Assembly: GCA_036655775.1 (NCBI GenBank)
Contig: JAVVPL010000073.1
Location: 1-11,059, forward strand
DNA: 11,059 nt
Source of the DNA: JAVVPL01 sp036655775
GTDB taxonomy: Bacteria > Bacteroidota > Bacteroidia > Bacteroidales > P3
Direction of reading: 5' to 3'
Shown here piece after piece: positions 1 to 7,338 of this stretch (position 1 is the stretch's first letter; each line of letters starts with the position of its first letter). A program made the position numbers and the translations under genes. The notes beneath the pieces are model-generated. The model did not search any database and had not been told where the DNA came from. It was given only the letters and a program-made list of their open reading frames with translations.

Positions 1-190
1 CTTTTGAAGGCATCACTTCGGCTTTATCGGCGCCCGCTTGCAATATACTTTTTTTCCAATACTCAGCACAGAGAAGCATATCCTCTTTATGAGAGATTTC
101 AGAACTAATGGAAGGGATCCGAATAAGCCCAAATAATTCGTCCAAAAATCGCTGTTTATGAGTTTCTATATAGGTTTTGATAGTATCCAT
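1..190 (-). CDS. M20-family dipeptidase, N-terminal fragment (cut by window edge)
   Basis: This is the 5' end of a minus-strand gene, about 63 codons from an ATG at 190-188, open to the left edge without a stop. The peptide begins MDTIKTYIETHK and continues with FLDELFGLIRIPSISS. This is the N-terminal helix and 'RIPS(I/V)S' turn typical of M20/M28-clan zinc dipeptidases of Bacteroidota. It then reads LQAGADKAEVMPSK, which in that family leads into the first strand of the catalytic domain. The zinc ligands lie outside the window, so catalytic competence cannot be judged. Family members are soluble metallopeptidases that cleave dipeptides or short peptides. The gene has its own well-formed promoter and is divergent from gap. 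The region upstream of the ATG is A/T-rich with no Shine-Dalgarno, like its neighbours. The family call is fairly secure; the exact substrate is unknown. Confidence 0.8.
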   Translation of the reverse strand, partial: MDTIKTYIETHKQRFLDELFGLIRIPSISSEISHKEDMLLCAEYWKKSILQAGADKAEVMPSK

Positions 191-222
191 TTTATTTTCT
201 AATTTTTAGTTTATACAAACTT

Positions 223-254
223 CAAAGTTAAGTTTCTTTTTTGAAAAAAACAAA
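223..254 (-). promoter_or_regulatory. Bacteroidota-type promoter of the M20 dipeptidase gene
   Basis: Read on the minus strand, TTTG at 254-251 is followed by 20 nt and then TAACTTTG at 230-223, a full match to the TAnnTTTG -7 element. The predicted transcription start is near 217, giving a leader of roughly 25-30 nt before the ATG at 190. Sequence match only; no transcript data. Confidence 0.7.
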
Positions 255-290
255 CAAAAATAGATTTTAACAAAAAGCCTCTTGTAAAAC

Positions 291-321
291 TTGTTTATTA
301 AGAGAATACGTTGTAATTTTG
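291..321 (+). promoter_or_regulatory. Bacteroidota-type promoter of gap
   Basis: TTG at 291-293 is followed by exactly 20 nt and TAATTTTG at 314-321, matching the -33/-7 consensus TTG...TAnnTTTG. Transcription would start near 327, leaving a very A/T-rich leader of about 55-60 nt with no Shine-Dalgarno. It is back to back with the M20 promoter (223-254). Confidence 0.65.
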
Positions 322-384
322 AACTTTATTTGGCTTGTATAAAATTTAAATTATATATAATTACCTATCTAAAACTCATTTATC

Positions 385-1392
385 ATGGCAAAAACAAGAG
401 TAGCTATTAATGGCTTCGGACGTATTGGACGTATCACTTTTCGTAACCTCCTCAAAAAAAACAATGTTGAAGTGGTTGCTTTCAACGACTTAACGGATGC
501 TAAAACCTTAGCTCACTTATTAAAATATGACTCCGTACACAAAAGATTTGACGGAACAGTTGAAGTAGAAGGAGATAGTTTAGTCATCAACGGCAAAAAA
601 ATTCGCGTATATGCCGAGAGAGATCCTGCAAATTTACCTTGGAAAGAATTAGGCGTAGATGTAGTAATCGAATCGACGGGTATTTTCCGTAATCGTGAGA
701 AAATGGGTAAACACATCCAAGCAGGAGCTAAAAAAGTAATTTTGACAGTACCTGCCGACAATGCAACGGATGTAGATGCAACCATTGTTTTGGGCGTAAA
801 TGAAGAAAAAATAACTAAAGACTTGGTATTTATATCCAATGCTTCCTGCACCACAAACTGCTTAGCTCCTGTTGCCAAAGTATTGAACGACGCTTTTGGT
901 ATCAAGCGCGGTTTGATGAATACCATTCACTCCTACACCAACGACCAAATTATTTTAGATGCTCCTCATAAAGATCTTCGTCGCGCTCGTGCAGCTGCCG
1001 TATCTATTATTCCAACTAGTACTGGAGCCGCCAAAGCCGTAGGTTTGGTAGTACCCGAACTTGCAGGCAAATTAGACGGATTTGCTATGCGTGTTCCTAC
1101 ACCTGATGGATCGGTAGTAGATTTAACAGCCGAACTTAAACGCAATGTAACCGTAGAAGAAATCAATAATGCAATCAAAGTGGCTGCCGAAGGTCCTATG
1201 AAAGGCGTATTAGAATATTGCACCGACCCTATCGTGAGTATCGATATTGTAGGAAATCCTCACTCTTCTGTTTTTGATGCAGGTTTGACCAAAGTTATGG
1301 ACGGTAATTTTGTAAAAATTGTTTCGTGGTATGATAATGAATTTGGATATTCTAATCGCGTAGCTGATTTAGTTACCAAGCTCATATTTTAA
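385..1392 (+). CDS. gap: Type I glyceraldehyde-3-phosphate dehydrogenase
   Basis: 335 aa, the usual length for this family. The enzyme oxidatively phosphorylates glyceraldehyde-3-phosphate to 1,3-bisphosphoglycerate in the cytoplasm, the central step of glycolysis (reversed in gluconeogenesis). The Rossmann fold opens with INGFGRIGR at residues 8-16. Asp35 in the FND turn sits where NAD-specific enzymes bind the adenosine ribose, so NAD is the likely cofactor. The active-site motif SNASCTTNC (151-159) supplies the catalytic Cys155, and His182 in IHSYTND is its partner. The substrate-site motif TSTGAAKAVG is at 211-220 and the C-terminal SWYDNEFGYS at 314-323. Nothing is missing or broken. ATG at 385 places the start directly at the conserved MAKTRVAINGFG. 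The gene has its own promoter and a strong terminator, so it is probably monocistronic. Confidence 0.97.
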   Translation: MAKTRVAINGFGRIGRITFRNLLKKNNVEVVAFNDLTDAKTLAHLLKYDSVHKRFDGTVEVEGDSLVINGKKIRVYAERDPANLPWKELGVDVVIESTGIFRNREKMGKHIQAGAKKVILTVPADNATDVDATIVLGVNEEKITKDLVFISNASCTTNCLAPVAKVLNDAFGIKRGLMNTIHSYTNDQIILDAPHKDLRRARAAAVSIIPTSTGAAKAVGLVVPELAGKLDGFAMRVPTPDGSVVDLTAELKRNVTVEEINNAIKVAAEGPMKGVLEYCTDPIVSIDIVGNPHSSVFDAGLTKVMDGNFVKIVSWYDNEFGYSNRVADLVTKLIF

Positions 1393-1459
1393 CACCTACC
1401 TCTACTCTTAAACAGAAATATAAATTACATTTTTTATTTTCTTTAAATAGTATGTAAAG

Positions 1460-1490
1460 CTCTCCTCGTTTTTGCGGGGAGAGTTTTTTT
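1460..1490 (+). terminator. Intrinsic terminator downstream of gap
   Basis: A 9-bp stem pairs CTCTCCTCG (1460-1468) with CGGGGAGAG (1475-1483), including one G-T pair, around a 6-nt loop TTTTTG. It is followed by seven T's (1484-1490). It lies 67 bp after the gap stop and should separate gap from dxs. Confidence 0.85.
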
Positions 1491-1508
1491 CATTGATGTT
1501 TTAAAACT

Positions 1509-1516
1509 TACTTTTG
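1509..1516 (+). promoter_or_regulatory. Candidate -7 element overlapping the dxs start codon
   Basis: TACTTTTG is a perfect TAnnTTTG match, identical to the aroC -7 box, and is the only one between the gap terminator and dxs. Its final G is the first base of the dxs GTG codon. At the 20-nt spacing seen elsewhere in the window, the -33 position falls in the terminator T-tract (TTT rather than TTG); the nearest TTG (1493-1495) is only 13 nt away. A genuine start from here would fall inside the predicted coding sequence, so the box may be fortuitous. Confidence 0.3.
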
Positions 1517-3405
1517 TGCAAAAGCTATTAGATACTGTTAATAATCCCACCGATCTTAAAAAGCTAAAAATTGAAGAACTTCCTATACTATCGGAAGAAC
1601 TTCGTCAATATATTATCGATGTAATAGCCAATCATCCAGGGCACCTAGCCTCTAGCTTAGGTACAGTGGAACTCAGTGTGGCCTTACATTATGTTTTCAA
1701 TACCCCTTACGATCGAATTGTGTGGGATGTAGGACATCAAGCCTATCCACATAAAATCCTAACTGAACGAAAAGATCGATTTTACACCAATCGGATGTAC
1801 CACGGGTTAAGTGGGTTTCCTTCAATGAAAGAAAGTCCGTATGATGCCTTTGGCACAGGACACTCCTCCACCTCTATTTCCGCTACCTTAGGTATGGCCG
1901 TGGCCTCACAACTCAAAGGTGAAACCACAAGACAACATATTGCGATTATTGGTGATGGAGCTATGACGGGAGGCTTAGCCTTTGAAGGGCTCAATAATGC
2001 GGGCATTTCCAAAAGTAATATTTTGGTAATTCTCAATGATAATGGAATTTCGATAGATAAAAGTACAGGTGCGCTTAGTAAATATTTCACCAAAATTGCA
2101 ACTTCGCATTCCTACAATTCTTTTAAAAATAAAATATGGCATTTTTTGGGAGATGATACCGATTTAGGACAAGATTCTCGCACCTTTTTAAGTACCATCA
2201 GCACGGCTTTCAAATCCTTGTTTTTCAGACAAAGCAATTTATTTGAATCCCTCAATTTTCGCTATTTTGGCCCTGTGGATGGGCATGATGTCAAAAATTT
2301 AGTCAAGGTACTCAATAAACTTAAAAATATTCAAGGGCCTAAAATTTTACATATTATTACAAAAAAAGGAAAAGGACTCGAACGAGCTGAAAAAGATCCC
2401 ATACTATATCATGCCCCAGGCAAATTTGATAGCAAAACAGGCAAACAAATTATCCCAAAAATTAATTTAAGTTTAGCTCCCAAATATCAAGATGTATTCG
2501 GGAAAACCATGATAGAATTAGCTCAAAAAAATCCTGCCATCGTAGCAATTACGCCTGCCATGCCTACGGGCTGTTCTTTACATTGGATGATGGACAAAAT
2601 GCCCGAGAGAGTTTTCGATGTGGGTATTGCCGAACAACATGCAGTTACTTTTGCCGCAGGTTTAGCCAGTCAAGGGATGATTCCTTTTTGCAATATTTAT
2701 TCTTCCTTTATGCAACGCGCCTACGATCAAATAATTCATGATGTTGCCTTACAACATCTTCAGGTGGTACTTTGCTTAGATCGTGGCGGATTGGTTGGCG
2801 AAGATGGAGCCACACATCATGGCGCTTTCGATTTGGCTTACCTCAACCCTATTCCCAATCTTATTATCTCTGCGCCCATGAATGAAGCCGAATTACGGAG
2901 TTTAATGTTCACGGCTCAATCGAGTAACAAAGGTCCTTTTGTAATTCGTTATCCACGCGGTAGAGGCGTTATCCCTCGTTGGAAAACACCTTTAGAAGAA
3001 CTTTCTGTTGGAAAGGGACGAAATCTTCAAAATGGCGAAAATACCGCAATTTTATCTATTGGTCATATTGGAAATTCCGCCACCCAAGCCATTGCTCAAG
3101 CGCAAACACACAATCTATCTATTGGCCATTATGATATGCGATATTTAAAACCACTAGATGAAGAATTATTGCATCAGGCATTCAAAAAATATAAAAATAT
3201 TATTACCCTCGAAGACGGAGTAATCAAAGGGGGACTCGGGAGTAGTATTTGTGATTTTGCGATTAAACACCACTACACAAATCAAATTTGCACACTCGGA
3301 CTACCCGATTATTTTGTTGGTCACGGAAGTATGGAAGAATTACAAAGAGAATGTAAAATTGATGTGCCCACTATTTTAGCAACTTTATTATCTATGGAAG
3401 CATAA
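1516..3405 (+). CDS. dxs: 1-deoxy-D-xylulose-5-phosphate synthase
   Basis: 629 aa, normal for the family. This thiamine-diphosphate enzyme condenses pyruvate with glyceraldehyde-3-phosphate to DXP, the first committed step of the MEP isoprenoid pathway and a branch to thiamine and pyridoxal. The N-terminal domain has the substrate-site PGHLASSLG (41-49, His43), DVGHQAYPHK (71-80), and the ThDP/Mg motif GDG (146-148) ending in NN (160-161), with NDN at 174-176. GPVDGHD (252-258) starts the linker. The transketolase-like pyrimidine domain carries the catalytic Glu373 in GIAEQHA, with Arg401 (MQRAYDQ) and Arg478 (IRYPRGRG) at substrate-binding positions. The start is a GTG: no ATG lies between the upstream in-frame TAG (1447) and it, and homology (LLDTVNNPTDLKKL) begins within three residues. 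No Shine-Dalgarno is visible. Confidence 0.96.
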   Translation: MQKLLDTVNNPTDLKKLKIEELPILSEELRQYIIDVIANHPGHLASSLGTVELSVALHYVFNTPYDRIVWDVGHQAYPHKILTERKDRFYTNRMYHGLSGFPSMKESPYDAFGTGHSSTSISATLGMAVASQLKGETTRQHIAIIGDGAMTGGLAFEGLNNAGISKSNILVILNDNGISIDKSTGALSKYFTKIATSHSYNSFKNKIWHFLGDDTDLGQDSRTFLSTISTAFKSLFFRQSNLFESLNFRYFGPVDGHDVKNLVKVLNKLKNIQGPKILHIITKKGKGLERAEKDPILYHAPGKFDSKTGKQIIPKINLSLAPKYQDVFGKTMIELAQKNPAIVAITPAMPTGCSLHWMMDKMPERVFDVGIAEQHAVTFAAGLASQGMIPFCNIYSSFMQRAYDQIIHDVALQHLQVVLCLDRGGLVGEDGATHHGAFDLAYLNPIPNLIISAPMNEAELRSLMFTAQSSNKGPFVIRYPRGRGVIPRWKTPLEELSVGKGRNLQNGENTAILSIGHIGNSATQAIAQAQTHNLSIGHYDMRYLKPLDEELLHQAFKKYKNIITLEDGVIKGGLGSSICDFAIKHHYTNQICTLGLPDYFVGHGSMEELQRECKIDVPTILATLLSMEA

Positions 3406-3442
3406 AAAAAGGGAAAACTAAAAAATTAGCTTTCCCCTTTTT
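3404..3442. terminator. Bidirectional terminator between convergent dxs and flavodiiron gene
   Basis: An imperfect inverted repeat runs from an A-tract and GGGAAAACTAA on the left to TTAGCTTTCCCC and a T-tract on the right. The loop is A-rich and the stem has one mismatch and a bulge. It overlaps the last bases of the dxs stop. The plus strand ends in TTTTT and the minus strand in seven T's (3410-3404), so one hairpin can serve both converging units. Confidence 0.75.
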
Positions 3443-3472
3443 ATTATATTGTTTTTGTTCTATTGCATTTCC

Positions 3473-4681
3473 TTATCCATGCACTTGCGCCAACATCTTT
3501 TCACCAAAATTACACCCATACTCAAAAGCACCTTTAAGTTCTGCTTGCGAGGGTTTAAATTTGATAAAATAACTATCTCCTACAAAATTCAATTTTAAAG
3601 TTTGAATATTGGCTTCGATGATAGAGCGCGTTTCGCCACTCCAACCATACGATCCAAAAGCCCCTGCCATTTTAGCACGATCACGAATAGGTGATAATAA
3701 AGCAAAACAAGTATAAATTTGAGGTAGTGCATTTTGATTAATCGTAGATGACCCAAATACATACCCATTGGCTTGTTCTATACGCATACCCAATTCTTCG
3801 ACAGGCATTTTTTCAATATCACATAAGTCAACCTCCAATCCACAAGAAGACAATCCCTCTCCTATTTTTTCAGCTAGTTGGGCCGTGTACCCGTAGGCCG
3901 ACACATACCCAACAAATACACGTCTAGCTTGTGGCAATTGTACATATTCTTGAGACATCTTCTCTGATAATTCCACATATCGTTTCCAATCACTACGCAA
4001 AATAGGACCATGACCAGGACAAATTGCCGCAATATCCATCGTTTTCACCTTCGCAATTGCTTTCAAAAAGAAACGACTGAATGGACGCAAAATCGCTGTG
4101 TAATAAAATTTAAAAGCATCCTCATAATCACCTACCAAATCATCAAACATCTCTTTATGACAGAAATGAGCTCCAAATGAATCACAAGTAAACAATACTT
4201 TGTCTTCACGTAAATAGGTATAAATAGAATCTGGCCAATGCAAATTGGGAGCATTGATAAATTCTAAAGTTTTATTGCCCAAACTTAAGGTATCCCCATC
4301 TTTTACAGCTAAGGATTTAAATTCTCTATTGGTAATTTCAGCCAAATAACGAAGAGCCACAGGACTCCCTACCACCACGGCATTAGGCGCTAAATCCAAC
4401 AATTTAACCAAACTCCCCGAATGGTCGGGTTCAGTATGATCCACGATGATATAAGCAATATCTTTAGGATCGCACACTTGTTTTATTTTTGCAATATACG
4501 TATCCCAAAACGTTGCTTTAGCAGTTTCTACCAAAGCAATTTTATCGGCTTTAATTAAATACGAATTGTATGTGGTGCCATATTTGGTTTCCATAACCAC
4601 ATCAAAAGTACGAATATCAAAGTCCCAAACGCCCACCCATGTAACCTCAGGGGTTACACTTTTAATTTCTGTAGTATTCAT
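3473..4681 (-). CDS. fprA: Flavodiiron protein (class A; O2/NO reductase)
   Basis: 402 aa in two domains. The N-terminal metallo-beta-lactamase-like domain (about 1-250) has every diiron ligand of the family: His82, Glu84, Asp86 and His87 (HTEPDHSG), His148 (LHWPDS), Asp167 (CDSFGAH) and His224 (CPGHGP). The C-terminal flavodoxin domain (about 254-400) carries the FMN phosphate loop SAYGYTA (261-267) and GSYGWSGE (343-350). There is no fused rubredoxin, as in class A proteins such as Moorella FprA, so a separate rubredoxin or flavin reductase would supply electrons. Such cytoplasmic enzymes reduce O2 to water and/or NO to N2O; which one applies here cannot be read from the sequence. It lies 27 bp downstream of parC on the same strand with no evident promoter in that gap, and is probably the last gene of that operon. 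ATG start, no Shine-Dalgarno. Confidence 0.93.
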   Translation of the reverse strand: MNTTEIKSVTPEVTWVGVWDFDIRTFDVVMETKYGTTYNSYLIKADKIALVETAKATFWDTYIAKIKQVCDPKDIAYIIVDHTEPDHSGSLVKLLDLAPNAVVVGSPVALRYLAEITNREFKSLAVKDGDTLSLGNKTLEFINAPNLHWPDSIYTYLREDKVLFTCDSFGAHFCHKEMFDDLVGDYEDAFKFYYTAILRPFSRFFLKAIAKVKTMDIAAICPGHGPILRSDWKRYVELSEKMSQEYVQLPQARRVFVGYVSAYGYTAQLAEKIGEGLSSCGLEVDLCDIEKMPVEELGMRIEQANGYVFGSSTINQNALPQIYTCFALLSPIRDRAKMAGAFGSYGWSGETRSIIEANIQTLKLNFVGDSYFIKFKPSQAELKGAFEYGCNFGEKMLAQVHG

Positions 4682-4708
4682 TATTTTTATATTAAATTTT
4701 ATATAGTA

Positions 4709-7306
4709 TTAAAAAATAGTCAATTGTTCTATATCTGTTGCCCCAGTTCGTTTTTCACTCAATTCAGAATCCAATTGAATTTCATTGTTCTTCGGGTTGA
4801 AGACCTCTTCTTTTTCCTCTTCAATAGGATCCTCTTGTATGGGTTCCAACCATTTTATATTTTTGATAAAGAGTGTCGAGAGTCGTTTTCCTTTAGCCTT
4901 GTTTCCTTTGACACCTATAAATTCGCTCACATCCAAAATATCATTTTTATATTCTTTTTTGTTGGCTCGTCCATCATAAATCATTTCTAAAGCAGGAAAA
5001 CAATGCAAATCAAAAGATACAAAATTTGCATCTTCTTCTATAAAAGCAGTTTTTTTATCGTTTATTTCTATTTGAAAACGCTTGATATACCATAGTTTGG
5101 TTTTCTTTTCAGTATATACTGCCGATATAATTTTAGAAGCCTGATATTTACATACATAAATCATATCTGGTTCAAAATGCGTTGATAAATCAAAACCATA
5201 TAGATGATAAGCCCCTGACTGTGTAAGACAAAGAATTTTGTCATCGCCTTTAAAATCGCCTAAAAATTGACCTCTTTCTTCTACATTGAGGCGTTGCACC
5301 GTATCATCATACCAAATTTTACGCGCACCTAAAGTAGAAACGCCCGCATCTTCGAGTATAATCCGTTTCACTAAATGCGGAGTCAGTATATTGCCAATAG
5401 AAGCACGCCCCTTCACAAGTAATTTTTTAAAATCAAAATCAAAATTCATTTTTTTCAATTTGGGTTTTGGTCTCAAATACACTTTGATTACCTCGGCTTC
5501 ACCATTGGGATTGGCGGTAAAATAAAGAACTTTGGAACCTGGAGTACCTTGGGTCAACACATATTCTTTGTCCCGTGTAATTCCTTTAATAGAAAATCGT
5601 TTTACAAACGTACTTCCCATTTTTCCATCTTGGTATACCATATTGTAAATCGTACGTTCATCATTTTTTCGGAAAATATCAATATGAATCACATCCTCTC
5701 CCACAAACACTTTTGAAGCTACTTTGGTTACTATAAAACTACCATCACCTCTAAAAATCACCATGTCGTCAATATCCGAACAATCGCATACAAACTCATC
5801 TTTTTTGAGAGCAGTTCCTGCAAAACCTTCCAGTCTATTTACATACAATTTTTCATTATTGGCGGCCACCATCGTAGCTTGAATCACTTCAAAATTACGA
5901 ATTTCGGTTTTGCGTTCTCTTCCCTTTCCGTATTTCTTTTTCAATTGTACAAAATAATTGATCGTATACTCTATCAAATGCGCCAAATGATTACGCACCT
6001 CTTCCATCTCAGCTTCCAAACTTTGAATATGTTCATCGGCTTTTTTTACGTCGAATTTCGAGATTTTACGAACGGGTTTTTCGGTCAATTTAATAATATC
6101 ATCGCGTAATATAGGCCTTTGCAATTTTTTAGCAAAGGGTTTGAATGCTTTTTCTATGGCCTTCAACAAATCGTCCCACTCTTTCACATCCTTTTCTAAT
6201 TCACGATAAATTCGCTCTTCAAAAAATATTTTTTCCAAAGAGGTATAATGCCAATCCGTCAATAGTTCATCCAAACGAATTTCCAACTCTTGTTTGAGTA
6301 AATTCATAGTCGTTTGTGTCGAAACTCTCAAAATTTCTTTGACTCCTATAAATTCAGGATTTTGTTCCACAATTACACAAGCATTCGGACTAATGGATAT
6401 TTCACAATCGGTAAACGCATAAAGCGCGTCCATAGTGGTATCAGGCGAAACTCCAGGCTGCAATTGAATAACAATTTCTACATTTTCAGCCGTATTGTCA
6501 TCAACTTTTTTTATTTTTATTTTACCCTTATCGTTGGCTTTTAAAATCGACTCGATCAGTGAACCCGTTGTTGTAGAAAACGGAATTTCATTAATCACCA
6601 ATGTTTTTTTATCTAATTGACTAATTTTAGCTCGAATACGAACTTTTCCCCCACGTAAACCATCATTATAATTTGAAATATCAATATATCCTCCCGTCAT
6701 AAAATCTGGATATATTTCAAAATCTTCTTTTTTCAGAATTTGAATACTCGCATCAACCAACTCATTAAAATTATGAGGTAATACTTTAGAGGCCAAACCC
6801 ACAGCTATCCCCTCCACCCCTTGCGCCAACAGTAAGGGAAATTTGATAGGCAGGCTTACAGGTTCTTTGTTTCGTCCATCATAAGAAGGTTTCCATACCG
6901 TAGTTTTAGGGTTAAATACCACTTCTAAAGCAAACTTCGATAAACGAGCTTCGATATATCGAGGGGCTGCAGCAGAGTCTCCCGTAGGCACATTTCCCCA
7001 ATTACCTTGACAATCTATCAATAAATTTTTTTGTCCCAATTGTACCAAGGCTTCTCCTATGGAGGCATCTCCATGTGGATGATATTTCATGGTATGCCCT
7101 ACCACATTGGCTACTTTATTATACCGTCCGTCATCCAATTCATACATTGAATGAAGTATTCGTCTATGCACGGGTTTCAAACCATCCATAATCTCAGGGA
7201 CGGCACGTTCCAATATTACATAGGAAGCATAATCCAAAAACCAATTTTGGTACATTCCTGGTATTGATAAGGTTCTATGAACCTCGTTATCTTCTATCTT
7301 TTCCAC
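4709..7306 (-). CDS. parC: DNA topoisomerase IV subunit A
   Basis: 865 aa. With ParE (not in the window) it decatenates and relaxes chromosomal DNA. The winged-helix/tower breakage-reunion domain spans about 15-470. The catalytic Tyr117 follows Arg116 in AAPRYIEARL, and the conserved KYHPHGD is at 74-80. A charged coiled-coil stretch (about 425-460) leads to a beta-pinwheel-like C-terminal domain with no recognisable GyrA box, which favours topoisomerase IV over gyrase. The quinolone-pocket stretch reads GDASIGEA (79-86), so Ala81 stands where E. coli GyrA has Ser83. After an acidic linker the protein ends in QLTIF (861-865). The start is GTG (7306-7304): an in-frame TAA lies three codons upstream and the next Met is residue 18, just before the conserved NWFLDYASYVILERAVP, so Met18 is the alternative start. 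It is 32 bp downstream of the BatA-domain gene. Confidence 0.95.
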   Translation of the reverse strand: MEKIEDNEVHRTLSIPGMYQNWFLDYASYVILERAVPEIMDGLKPVHRRILHSMYELDDGRYNKVANVVGHTMKYHPHGDASIGEALVQLGQKNLLIDCQGNWGNVPTGDSAAAPRYIEARLSKFALEVVFNPKTTVWKPSYDGRNKEPVSLPIKFPLLLAQGVEGIAVGLASKVLPHNFNELVDASIQILKKEDFEIYPDFMTGGYIDISNYNDGLRGGKVRIRAKISQLDKKTLVINEIPFSTTTGSLIESILKANDKGKIKIKKVDDNTAENVEIVIQLQPGVSPDTTMDALYAFTDCEISISPNACVIVEQNPEFIGVKEILRVSTQTTMNLLKQELEIRLDELLTDWHYTSLEKIFFEERIYRELEKDVKEWDDLLKAIEKAFKPFAKKLQRPILRDDIIKLTEKPVRKISKFDVKKADEHIQSLEAEMEEVRNHLAHLIEYTINYFVQLKKKYGKGRERKTEIRNFEVIQATMVAANNEKLYVNRLEGFAGTALKKDEFVCDCSDIDDMVIFRGDGSFIVTKVASKVFVGEDVIHIDIFRKNDERTIYNMVYQDGKMGSTFVKRFSIKGITRDKEYVLTQGTPGSKVLYFTANPNGEAEVIKVYLRPKPKLKKMNFDFDFKKLLVKGRASIGNILTPHLVKRIILEDAGVSTLGARKIWYDDTVQRLNVEERGQFLGDFKGDDKILCLTQSGAYHLYGFDLSTHFEPDMIYVCKYQASKIISAVYTEKKTKLWYIKRFQIEINDKKTAFIEEDANFVSFDLHCFPALEMIYDGRANKKEYKNDILDVSEFIGVKGNKAKGKRLSTLFIKNIKWLEPIQEDPIEEEKEEVFNPKNNEIQLDSELSEKRTGATDIEQLTIF

Positions 7307-7338
7307 TCTTCTTTACTTATATCTGCATCGTCATAAAT

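Noticed and set aside
349..362. Perfect 14-bp palindrome AATTATATATAATT in the gap leader
   Set aside because: Composed only of A and T in a very A/T-rich leader; expected by chance, and too weak for a terminator or a convincing operator.
513..926. Long open frame antisense to gap
   Set aside because: It lies wholly inside a well-supported gene and resembles no known family; it is a shadow of gap codon usage.
966..1223. Second open frame antisense to gap
   Set aside because: Same reason: no promoter, no recognisable protein, fully within gap.
1782..2093. Open frame antisense to dxs
   Set aside because: Low-complexity hydrophobic translation within the ThDP domain of dxs; a coding shadow.
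4724..6544. Several short plus-strand open frames opposite parC
   Set aside because: Phe/Ile/Ser-rich translations typical of the complement of a Lys/Glu-rich gene; none has a start context or family match.
7317..7334. Five-codon ORF (ATG ACG ATG CAG ATA TAA) between the BatA-domain gene and parC
   Set aside because: Too short to support as a leader peptide; no stem-loop or regulatory pattern accompanies it.
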